A stretch of DNA of 64,000 bases from Plasmopara viticola (Eukaryota > Oomycota > Peronosporomycetes > Peronosporales > Peronosporaceae): positions 1,302,001 to 1,366,000 of the forward strand of contig MBPM02000001.1 in NCBI GenBank assembly GCA_001695595.3. Direction: 5' to 3'. The notes beneath the pieces are model-generated. The model did no database searches. It saw only the letters and a list, made by a program, of their open reading frames with translations, and was not told where the DNA came from. Positions within the stretch are counted from its first letter, which is position 1. Every line of letters begins with the position of its first letter. A program made the position numbers and the translations under genes. This document shows, piece by piece, positions 13,061-21,774 of the stretch.

Positions 13061-13975
13061 TCAACCCGTGCATCACGCGAGTACAGTGTGCTGGCATCAA
13101 AACCGACCTAACAAAGCCTTTTCATCTTGCTAAGTGTTTAGAGCTTTTTCCAAACTAGAAACTCGCGGATTTCTTACAAGGCTTCGTAGAAGCACATACA
13201 AATCCATCTCCTCAGGTCTAGCAGCAAGTTGAATGAGCAGTTCACACTGCTCGTCCGCCAGTACGACAAACTATTTTCCATCTTGAGCTATTTGCCAAAG
13301 TTCCTGTCGTCGATCTTTCCGCGTGAGCTTAGGATTGACTACAGCGGTTACCAGGTGTTACGAGGTCACACAGCACCTTGCACAGAGTAGGCGTAAAAGA
13401 AGGTTTTTGTTACCTCTGTTCGAGGCGCTAGTCCCCATTCCTGGTCTTAAAGGGAATATCGGGAGTCAGCTCTACACATCAAATTAAAGCAACCTGTCGA
13501 TCCGCTTGGATTGAAAGTGGGTAGCGCTTATTCTTTCGCTACGACCTACATTACTTACACGTGACAGTTGGACGTCGAAATGCCCCTTTTCACGCTTCCA
13601 ACGTTGAATCCAGGCTGTACGTACAGCTATCCTTCAAAATAAAACTAGGTCTCATTTTTAATTATGCGTTTCGTTATTTAGTACTGAAAAGATTGCCAAC
13701 TGACGCGCGGAATAGTAATCTTCGCGCCGGTTACTAATTGATGTTTAAGATAAAACATTTTTCTCAACGAAGAAAACATTGCAAACACATTTTGAGACTA
13801 AGTGACATCATTAATTAAGGGTCGATTGTATAAACATGTTTGCTGCATCCCTTTCTAAATGTGTAAGCGTTTTACATGTAATTGCTTATAATGTGTGTCG
13901 AAGGTTCGGTTTATGCTGGTTTGATGTGGTGAGAGTGAAGAACCAAAATTTGACGCATGTTAAAGTTAAAATTAA
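13061..13975. other. intergenic, possible upstream exon remnants
   Basis: Apart from the minus-strand fragment near 13.2 kb mentioned for the degenerate gene, no gene is seen. The last 150 bp are AT-rich and lie downstream of the exchanger gene on the minus strand. Confidence 0.4.
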
Positions 13976-15751
13976 TCAAACAGCGCTTTGCGCTGGTGCC
14001 TTTTCCAATTCAATTGCTTCGACAATCGGCCTCAAATTAAGAGGGGACCGCCGACCACCAAATACCGGTTGCATATACGTCGAGTCAAAGGTGTGCCAGT
14101 TACGAATAATCGTTCCGGTCATTGTCTCGCCTCGCTGAGCTGGTGAGTCTTCATTATGCTCGTCATCACTGAAATCCTCGTCTCGAAATTGTGGCCGTGA
14201 TGTAAACACAGGATCGTCTTCTAGTTGCATTGCCTGCCCTAGCGTAGCAGCTCCTTCTGTAAATTCACGTGTGCCTGGCTGCTCCGAGGTATTAGAATTT
14301 CGACGAAGCTCGAAGTGACGAGTGCTGCGTTGTAAAGCTTTTGCTCGATCCTCCTCAGCGCCTAATTGTCCTTCGGTATTCGTCTCAAATTGTCGCAATG
14401 GACTATGATAGTTCGTAAGATGAAGTTTGGAGACAAAGGGACCCGTGAGTCCACCAATCACAATTGTCGTAAACAGCACCACAACGAGCGTAGTCGATTC
14501 CACTAGATGGCGGTGGGACCCGTAGCGACCAATGTAGTTCCAGTTTTTTGCAAGTGTGAACGCGATGGATCCACGTAGCGCAACAAAGCACATGACACTC
14601 ATGTACTTAGTTGGAATTCGATCGGAAGTTCCCCGTGAGCAGTTAGAAAGATGTAAAAGTGGAAAAATGTTTGAGAAGCGAGCTATGACACAGGCCACAA
14701 ATGTCATACAAATGAAGTGCCAATCAATATCGTCGACTCGGAGCGCAGCACCCATAGTTTGCTCAGGATGCCCTGAGAAAATCATGACTACCGACGTTCC
14801 CATGAATACATAGACAATGTTCTCACAGACAAAAGAAGTGGTGTGCAGCAAGTGCGTAAAAGCATGTCGCGCCTCACGTGATATCACGTTAAAGTGATAA
14901 TGAGCCGTCATGGTTCCCGAGAAAAAGAGCGCAATGATTCCACTCATTTTTAGACTGTCGGCCACGTAGTACGTCAGCAAGCTAAAAATTAAGCACAAGC
15001 TGATTTCGTAGCTTGGAAAGAAATGCAGCGACGAAAAGACTTTGCGTTTGAGCAAAAAAGCACCGGAGAGAGTGATTGCTGCACTCACAAGCAGCGACCC
15101 CACAAACATGCCGCTTGTATGAATCACTACTTTAAGCAACTGGGTCGGACTTAAATCAGTGCCGACATTCCATTTATGTAGTGTCTGGTAGAGAGCGATT
15201 GCTACTGCATTATTAATCACGCTCTCTCCAAATACGAGGTTAAAGAGCAGTGGAGGGACGTGCAGCTTGGTAAAGCACGACAACGTCGCCACCGGATCCA
15301 AAGCATTTATCAAGGTGCCGAACAACAGAGCCTCCACCCACGATAGTCTAGTCACCATCTTTGACGCTCCAGCAAGGTACAAAACGCCACCCGTGATTGT
15401 CGCCGCCAAGACTGTACCAATGACAGCCGTGCTCATGATTGCCGGAAAGTTACGAAAGAATGCTTGTCGCTTGATAGAGAAGCCTCCTTCGTAGATGATT
15501 GGGGGTAGCAACACATTAAAAAATAGGCTATTGTCTAGGTCTAGATGCGTATGAATCGCCACATGCTTGCCGCCCATGGTCATAAAGAGCCCCACAACGA
15601 GGCCAAAGACCATTGCAAAGCCGCTCTGCGACACGAGATTGCAAGAGTATCGGTCTAGTACAAACGAAACGACTACGAGCACAAACAACATCAGCAGCAG
15701 TAGCACTGCGTCCTCCATCGTGGCAGCATCGTCGTCTATTTCGCGTTGCAT
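13976..15751 (-). CDS. Na+/H+ exchanger, NHE/CPA1 family, with Asn in place of the ND-motif Asp
   Basis: This is a 591-residue polytopic membrane protein of the cation/proton antiporter 1 (SLC9A) family, which exchanges Na+ or K+ for H+ across plasma or endomembranes. Hydrophobic helices fill residues about 14-430 and a hydrophilic, acidic tail follows. Diagnostic motifs are FFNVLLPPIIYEGGFS (about 77-92), the discontinuous-helix motif INALDPVATL (about 148-157), VFGESVIN (173-180) and a late RGSIAFTLA motif. In characterised NHEs the ion-coordinating pair after GES(L/V)(L/I) is Asn-Asp; here it reads Asn-Asn, with Asn181 at 15,209-15,211 (AAT). The frame is uninterrupted and intronless. The Met at 15,751 was chosen; Met12 is an alternative start. 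The fold is secure, but antiport activity is uncertain because of the substitution. Confidence 0.92.
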   Translation of the reverse strand: MQREIDDDAATMEDAVLLLLMLFVLVVVSFVLDRYSCNLVSQSGFAMVFGLVVGLFMTMGGKHVAIHTHLDLDNSLFFNVLLPPIIYEGGFSIKRQAFFRNFPAIMSTAVIGTVLAATITGGVLYLAGASKMVTRLSWVEALLFGTLINALDPVATLSCFTKLHVPPLLFNLVFGESVINNAVAIALYQTLHKWNVGTDLSPTQLLKVVIHTSGMFVGSLLVSAAITLSGAFLLKRKVFSSLHFFPSYEISLCLIFSLLTYYVADSLKMSGIIALFFSGTMTAHYHFNVISREARHAFTHLLHTTSFVCENIVYVFMGTSVVMIFSGHPEQTMGAALRVDDIDWHFICMTFVACVIARFSNIFPLLHLSNCSRGTSDRIPTKYMSVMCFVALRGSIAFTLAKNWNYIGRYGSHRHLVESTTLVVVLFTTIVIGGLTGPFVSKLHLTNYHSPLRQFETNTEGQLGAEEDRAKALQRSTRHFELRRNSNTSEQPGTREFTEGAATLGQAMQLEDDPVFTSRPQFRDEDFSDDEHNEDSPAQRGETMTGTIIRNWHTFDSTYMQPVFGGRRSPLNLRPIVEAIELEKAPAQSAV

Positions 15752-15857
15752 TTTGCTGTATGCTATTTTGCAGTCTAAAAATAAGGGGTAAAATATCGCA
15801 GCTGTTATTTTATTGGTAATATTGCAAAAGATGAATGTGATACAAATTGTTTAAAAT

Positions 15858-15990
15858 AATTGGTACTAAATTGGACATTCGGTAAATTACACTCTGGTGA
15901 ATAATTTTTCACATCAAGTCATATGGTCTGACGTAAATCGCAAAGGAATTGAAAGAAGGTGGATGACGGGTTTGACGTCAAGCGCTTGCG
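15858..15990. mobile_element. fragment of the CTGGTAC-type TIR element
   Basis: The sequence reads TTGGTACTAAATTGGACATT and then CGGTAAATTACAC, followed by CATATGGTCTGACG. It aligns with the terminal inverted repeat of the two longer copies near 33.6-34.2 kb and 60.2-60.7 kb. Only one end is convincing, so this is an end fragment or a badly decayed copy. Confidence 0.55.
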
Positions 15991-16637
15991 ATATGGGCAA
16001 GTGGCAAGGAAGCCGTTGCCGCCATCAAGTTGATTGCATTCCGTCAGTCACCATGCGACCGCATGGTCCTAGATTGGTTCTACCTATAGATCTTATTTGC
16101 ACTGAATTAGATCTGTAGATTAGAAGGGACTACATCCGTTTTTGCAAACCGGTAAATATTTCGATGGAATTTAAAATCGAAAGCCTGATGATCCATGTAT
16201 CTTAAGGTTGGCCTCGCAACACCCTGAAAATGTTGCAGGTATGAAATCTGAAAGATATGCGTGTCCAGCATGCCAGTTTTAAAAGTGTGCTCTTCGAGGA
16301 TCACACATGTTTGCCAGCTTTCTCAGTGGTCCTTAACATAGTGATGTTGTTGCTGTTGTGAAACGTTCGGATAATTTAACCACGTCAGTCGAAGGTCTAC
16401 GCCGAGTGTCGTCTCTGGTAATTATCCGCAGCATCGCTTCGAGTTTGCCAAAAACCGGCTGTGCGTTGACTCTTTAATTTTATAGTAACACCAGCTTATA
16501 CTTGATTTATTCGATGACGCTAGGTCAAACAAATTATTCAACGTAATATTTGCTTCATACGATGGCGCGAGGTCTAAATAGGCATGTAGAATCTATCATT
16601 TTTTAACAGTCTGGCAATACCAGCAGCTCTCCAGAGA
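15991..16637. other. intergenic between divergent genes
   Basis: No coding signal was seen. The region must contain the promoter of the plus-strand methyltransferase gene starting at 16,638; the exchanger starts on the other side at 15,751. No clear core promoter motif was recognised. Confidence 0.4.
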
Positions 16638-18873
16638 ATGATCGTGGACACACTACCAGCTTGGGAAACGCTTACCCGCGACTTCGTTCCACGAGACAGT
16701 CACGTGGATGGTGCTGTGGCTGTCGCATTACTCTTTGGCGTCGTGGGGCTGCCGCCCCTCGTCGGCATTCGCACAATGTATACGAACTGCTGGTTTCTAT
16801 TCACAATGATCGCATATGTGCTCGCGTCTGAGGCGGCACTGGGTATTGCCACATCAATGGGCATCACCATTATGGTTGGATGGTATTCATTGAGATTCTT
16901 TGACCGCTACGCTTTTACTGCCATCCTAAACGGCTGGCTCGGGGTCTGGGCCAGCTCGTCATTGCTTGGCTTTGCAGCTCGTGTCGGTGACATGGTGCTG
17001 CACTTACTCGTGCCAATGTTGCTAGTCTCGTGCTATTTGCCACTAGTGCGTGTGTGGATGAGTGTGCCAGCGCTAATGTAGGATCAATAGAAGGATGCAA
17101 GCTAACATGTGAACTGAACAGTGTCATTGCAATGTTTCGTAATTAGATCGTCCCGGCTGTGGAGCCACTGTGTCGTGGGGGGTGGCATTTTTCCAAAAGC
17201 CGATCACATTTATCGCTTCTCCCCTCCTCGTTCGCAGCACTTTTGGAACGCGGCTTACAAAATGGAGCTCATGCTGAACCTGCTCGTCCCGCTCTTTTGC
17301 GTCCTGGCTTACCAGGTAGTGGAGTGAGCTGTATGTTTTTCATCAGGTCACTTGGCAATAGAGTCTTGTCCTAGTTTGTTTTTGAACATGCGTTGATCAA
17401 ATCAGTTTCTCATAGCATGTGTGTTTGTTTACGCCAATTGATTGTTGGTGAATAGAGATCGTTTTGGGTCTATGTCGTAACGGCAATTGCAGGGGCAGTC
17501 CTCTTTTGTCTTCAGTTAATTCGATCGCTCTTGCTACCAAAACTTCGTCGAAACGCAGCGACAATAATGTGTCGCTTGTTATCCACTGGCGGGATTCAAG
17601 CAAATATGGTTGGCTTTACCTTTGGCGACCAGCAACTTGTTTTTCGGATGCTTCACAAACTCTGTTGCTTAGGACTTTGTTGTTCGAGACGATTCGATTT
17701 GGCTGGATTGGATGAGTGAGGGACTTTTAGCAATCGGCGAGTCGTATGTGGGGTGTCTCTGGGCAACCAACTCTGCTCGAACTCTAGACGACGTGATCTC
17801 TAGTCTCCTGACCATACCAATGGAAGGTAGGCAGGAAATGTACCGGTCCTGGACCGCTCGTTTTGTAGCACTAGCAGCACGGTTATTCAACTATTCTCCT
17901 TCGTCGATGGGACTTGTGGTTGGGGCCGTCTCGGAGCAATTCGATCTCTGTCCAGAATTTCGACAGTCTTATATGGATCGATACTTTCATCAAGGTTTCG
18001 GTCTCTGGACTGCCGGAACAACAACTATTGACGCTGCACAAATAAACAAGCTTGCTGATTTAAATCACCAGCTAAACATTCGGGTAGGTGCATCAAAATT
18101 TAAATTTTCAAGGCAACGCATACGTTCTCATCATCTTGTAGACTGGTCAGACTGTCCTCGATATTAGTATCGGGTCATGGGGTGGAGTGGGCTGCTATCT
18201 TGCTCAACAGCACTCGGATGCAAGCATTATCTGTGTCTTAACCTCGATTCAAGAGATTGCGCGTGCCAAGAAATTCGCACGTGAAATTGAAATTTATGAT
18301 CGAATGGAGTTCGTGCTGGCTGAAACGCCAGAAAAGCTGCTCATTCTCCTAAGTGGCTATCACGCTTCAAAATTTGACCGCATTACAATGTGTGGCGTAG
18401 TAGAAACTGTGCCACACATGCAACGGACTCGATTTCTGCGAACAATAAAGCGCATCCAGACCATGAACGGCATGACCGTGTTAGAAGTCAGTGCCTGCAC
18501 CGCTGCGCACGTGGCAACCCATGCATGGAGCAACAAGTACGTACATGGTGCTTATCCTTGTTACGCCATCACTTTGCCCGTCTTGCGTCGACTAGCCAGT
18601 GAAACGGGCTTTACAACGCAAGCCACACGCAGTTACTCGGATCACTATGAACGCACGTTTTTTGAGTGGAATCGTCAATTTCAAGCGCGGTGGGGACGCG
18701 ACTTACGCTTAGATGCAACCGACCAAGTCACGGCAATGGAGCAAATGCCATCTTTGCGGCACATGCCATCGCTTCCCGAGTCCTTTAAGCGCACATGGGA
18801 ATTCTATTTGCTCCATTCGACTGCTTGCTACCGCTCTGGTGCACTTCAAGTCTTTCAGATCAGAATGAGCTAA
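16638..18873 (+). CDS. cyclopropane-fatty-acid-synthase-like SAM methyltransferase with N-terminal membrane domain (5 exons)
   Basis: The proposed exons are 16,638-17,077, 17,147-17,315, 17,456-17,638, 17,673-18,083 and 18,142-18,873. They give 644 residues with all junctions in phase. The N-terminal third is hydrophobic with several membrane helices, including one at the start of exon 3. Exon 4 carries the CFA-synthase N-domain signature (WMSEGLLAIGESYVG). Exon 5 opens with the SAM-binding strand TVLDISIGSWGGVG, one residue longer than the usual VLDIGCGWGG. The C-terminus (HYERTFFEWNRQF, then FKRTWEFYLLHS) matches the CFA family end. The likely role is methyl transfer to a lipid double bond: cyclopropanation, or C9 methylation of sphingolipids as in fungal membrane-anchored relatives. 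The third intron is only 34 nt; if it is not spliced, the gene has a frameshift there and is a pseudogene. Confidence 0.8.
17639..17672 (+). other. putative 34-nt intron in the methyltransferase gene
   Basis: The segment starts GTTTTT and ends GCTTAG. Removing it joins FGDQQL to DFVVRDDSIW in phase and gives the expected gap-free CFA N-domain. Retaining it puts a TAG stop in the downstream frame. The other introns of this gene are 69, 140 and 58 nt. Confidence 0.5.
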
Positions 18874-18937
18874 TTCTTGATCAATTAAAACGGAAGTTCG
18901 AGATTTTGTATGCAAGTTAAAAGTGTAAATGACGACC

Positions 18938-20170
18938 ATGGACTTGGTGACGATTGCGAGTGGGAAAGAATGTGGACGAGACCTCCGAGTCTACCTACTA
19001 CTACAACATCTACAATGGCAAATCATCGTGGAAGGGTCGTAGAAAGGTAGGGGCTTTTGGAGGACAAGACACGGGGCACGATGCGACTCCGAATTGGCGT
19101 GAGTTTATCGACGACGAGTATGACCTATCACTATGACGAAAAGAGCGATAAAAGCCGATGGGACAAACCGGAGGACATTGCTCCGCATCAGAAGCATGAG
19201 GAACAGTGCAATTTGAAGAGCAGGACACAACAGAACGGCATTAAAAAGAAATTTGGACGAGAAACGGAGGCGTCAGATCAGGATGTTCGAGTAATGGAGA
19301 TCGAAAAGGGAGAGTCCGGCAACGATAAAAGTGAAGGGCTTGAGCAGGAGACGAAACAACTACGGATGGGAGCCTTACGCCTGAAGTGCTAACAACAAGC
19401 CATACTACTACAATACCAGCACTGGCAAGACTCAATGGGAGGAGCTTGAGAACGTCAATGGGTCTGCCGCAAGTCCACGGCTTCTAAAACGCGTACAGAA
19501 CACCTAGCACGAGTGACGCAACAAGTGCTGGACCCTTTGGACAACCTTACCAATTTAAATGCGCTTTTTATGCAGGATTGATCTGAAGACTTCTTCTGAA
19601 CAAGCTTTAGATGGAAGAGATCATTCTGCTGCGTCACGAACACTTAAAGTGGAATGGCAACAACACGTTGGCCCTCAAACATAGCGGTTCTATTGATTCA
19701 GGGGATAAACCAAATGCACCTATTAACTCGAATGTATGTTGAAAATATCGCTTATACGTACTTGTCTGAATAAATACTTTTTGTCTATGTATCAAGTTGG
19801 CAAATCAGATACCTCCAGAATTACCTGACTCGAATTCGACAGCCGCTGACACAAAGACAGTTTCCTGTGTTAATTACGTCGCACGAGCAAAATTTAATCG
19901 GTTGACTGGCAAGTACGAGCAACTTGGTGGTGATGATTCTTCAAGTATTGCATCGATCGTGCAGGTCGGCAAATGAGCCACTTTTTCGACGTGACTGAGT
20001 TGGAGAAGAAAGTTGAAGAAGCACGACGCAGAATGGAGCAATATAAGCGAGAGAACATTGATTGAAAAAAAATATAGCAGAGAAGAAGGCCAAGAAACAA
20101 AAGCAGAGAAACGAATGGCTTTTTGTTGATTGTGTTGAAATGTGTTTTTTCCACATTGTACGGCAAGCAT
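18938..20170 (+). pseudogene. WW-domain protein, frameshifted pseudogene
   Basis: Three WW-like segments occur in order, each in a different frame: STYYYNIYNGKSSW (about 18,990-19,030), MTYHYDEKSDKSRWDKPED (about 19,120-19,176) and KPYYYNTSTGKTQWEEL (about 19,397-19,450). A coiled-coil segment follows (SHFFDVTELEKKVEEARRRM, about 19,975-20,034), then a basic stretch (AEKKAKKQKQRNEWLF, about 20,082-20,130). WW domains bind proline-rich ligands; this arrangement suggests a splicing or transcription adaptor. Single-base frame shifts fall inside the first WW segment (near 18,968) and just before the second (near 19,115), where no intron could fit. A stop also interrupts the C-terminal coiled-coil/basic region. 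I read it as a recent pseudogene. Confidence 0.65.
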
Positions 20171-20474
20171 AAAAGTATCAAGTTGAATGATAAGATGTCT
20201 ACATCGTCATCGTTAATAGTGTGCTCAGACCACCTTAAGTAGACTTGACGAATTTTACAAGTTATGACAGTGAAATGGGAGAGTGACCTACCTGTAGAAT
20301 ATGCGCCGAGATAATTATGACTTGTAAAGAAAAACAAAATTGGCGCAAAAGCCCGCTTGAACTTGTTTTTTTAGCTAGAAAAAGCACTTTGCAGATAAGA
20401 GTACGCCTGAATACTAAATTACACATAAATTAATGCTATTTGTTAACATTGGAATTTAAATCGAATTTCCCCTT

Positions 20475-20933
20475 GTGCAGAAGGTTTGTACTATCTGCAC
20501 GTACATTAGGTTTTTGGTGGCCGTGCTCGTGCATGGCGACATAAGAATTTGTTCTGGTGGCTATCTGCCTAAGAATGCCATCCTAATCTTCAACGAGATC
20601 ATCGGAAAAGGTCGCAAGCAGATGTATCGTTTTAACAAGACTGACGGGCGTGTGATATGGAAGATTAATGTCGCGGTTTGTAATTCATCGCACTATGATT
20701 CGGTATGGGTGATATGTATTACACGAAAAAGGTGCGAAAGTGATATATATTACACGAAAAGGTGCGAAAGCTCGTACGAGCTCATCATCATCGGCGGCGT
20801 CCTGGTCGGAAGCAACTCCATCGTGCATGCAGGCATTATATCCATCTATACGGTCGCGTGCAGCATGCAGCCACCTTGTGCCAATTGCTGGATTGTGGGC
20901 GTAGTGTGTCGTCATACTTTCGTCACGGTTTGA
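20475..20933 (+). CDS. hypothetical open frame, 152 residues
   Basis: This open frame is unusually long for the surrounding AT-rich DNA but has no recognised domain. It starts with a hydrophobic segment (RFLVAVLVHGDIRI). A 31-bp tandem duplication inside it (20,711-20,771) differs by one base in length between copies, which argues against strong coding constraint. It may be a chance frame. Confidence 0.2.
   Translation: MQKVCTICTYIRFLVAVLVHGDIRICSGGYLPKNAILIFNEIIGKGRKQMYRFNKTDGRVIWKINVAVCNSSHYDSVWVICITRKRCESDIYYTKRCESSYELIIIGGVLVGSNSIVHAGIISIYTVACSMQPPCANCWIVGVVCRHTFVTV
20711..20771. repeat. 31/30-bp tandem duplication
   Basis: Two adjacent copies of a unit reading GATAT(G/A)TATTACACGAAAA and then GGTGCGAAAG. 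The second copy lacks one A of the homopolymer. Confidence 0.85.
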
Positions 20934-21135
20934 CCGAGCAAGACCATCATATTGACTTTAAATCATGCCTGCCAGTTATAAGTGTAGGACAGCGACAAGT
21001 ACAGTTCAAGACTCACGTCTGTAGTAAAATACTCATTAAAAATTCGGCACATTAAATGCAACGACTTCAGCAGAGCTGATGGTCGCTACTCTGATTTAAA
21101 TCACACAACGTTACATCGGATTAATTCCGCAAAGT

Positions 21136-21774
21136 TCACACATTACCCTGCACCAACGCCGCAGCTTGTGCGGCCGCCCGAGCCACGGTGCCATCTATCG
21201 GGTATGCTGTGTGTGCCATCGAGTTATAGCCTTTGCCACATACCGGGTCGCCGAAGTTGCAAAACTCGATCGCTTTCGAGCTGTAGAGTTGACTCGACGT
21301 TTTGATCGATTGACCCGATAGCATCAACGGATTGCCGAACGTCACGATAGCCTTGATACGAGGAGCCAGTGTTCCTGGAATAGTTGCACCAACACCAAGC
21401 GAGGTGGTGATGCCGATGGCGATATCCGTGACACTGGCACCTTGTGAGTAACCACCTAGCACGAATACAGTGTTTGGACACTGTTGCGCCACAGCCTTGA
21501 CGTGGTTGGTCAATACTGTAGCGCCCGGACCGGCACTTGTTTGGCTCACCAAAGCCAAGTAGTCGACTGCGTACGACGAGACGCTCATATTTGCGAGTTT
21601 GGACGTAAGTCCACTTACAAATGGAGTTCCACATATACCAAAACCATTCATCTCTCCACTACCGCGAGCAAAGGCAATGTGAACATCGGTACATTGAGCG
21701 GTGATGGTGACAGGGCTGGTGAGCATCAGCATCAGAGCGCCAAGGACTTTAAAGGAGGTCGCGGAAATATCCAT
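21136..21774 (-). CDS. secreted cutinase (alpha/beta hydrolase)
   Basis: A 212-residue serine esterase of the cutinase family, which hydrolyses ester bonds of plant cutin and is secreted by many plant-associated oomycetes. From the Met at 21,774 the protein starts with a signal peptide (MDISATSFKVLGALMLMLT, probable cleavage after TITA). The longer start at 21,822 would put 16 residues in front of the signal, so it was not used. Family marks are IAFARGSGE near the N-terminus, the nucleophile elbow GGYSQGASV, a later FCNFGDPVC supplying the catalytic Asp between two cysteines, and a His in MAHTAYP. All triad residues are present and the frame is intact with no intron. It stands alone among AT-rich DNA. 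Confidence 0.93.
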   Translation of the reverse strand: MDISATSFKVLGALMLMLTSPVTITAQCTDVHIAFARGSGEMNGFGICGTPFVSGLTSKLANMSVSSYAVDYLALVSQTSAGPGATVLTNHVKAVAQQCPNTVFVLGGYSQGASVTDIAIGITTSLGVGATIPGTLAPRIKAIVTFGNPLMLSGQSIKTSSQLYSSKAIEFCNFGDPVCGKGYNSMAHTAYPIDGTVARAAAQAAALVQGNV

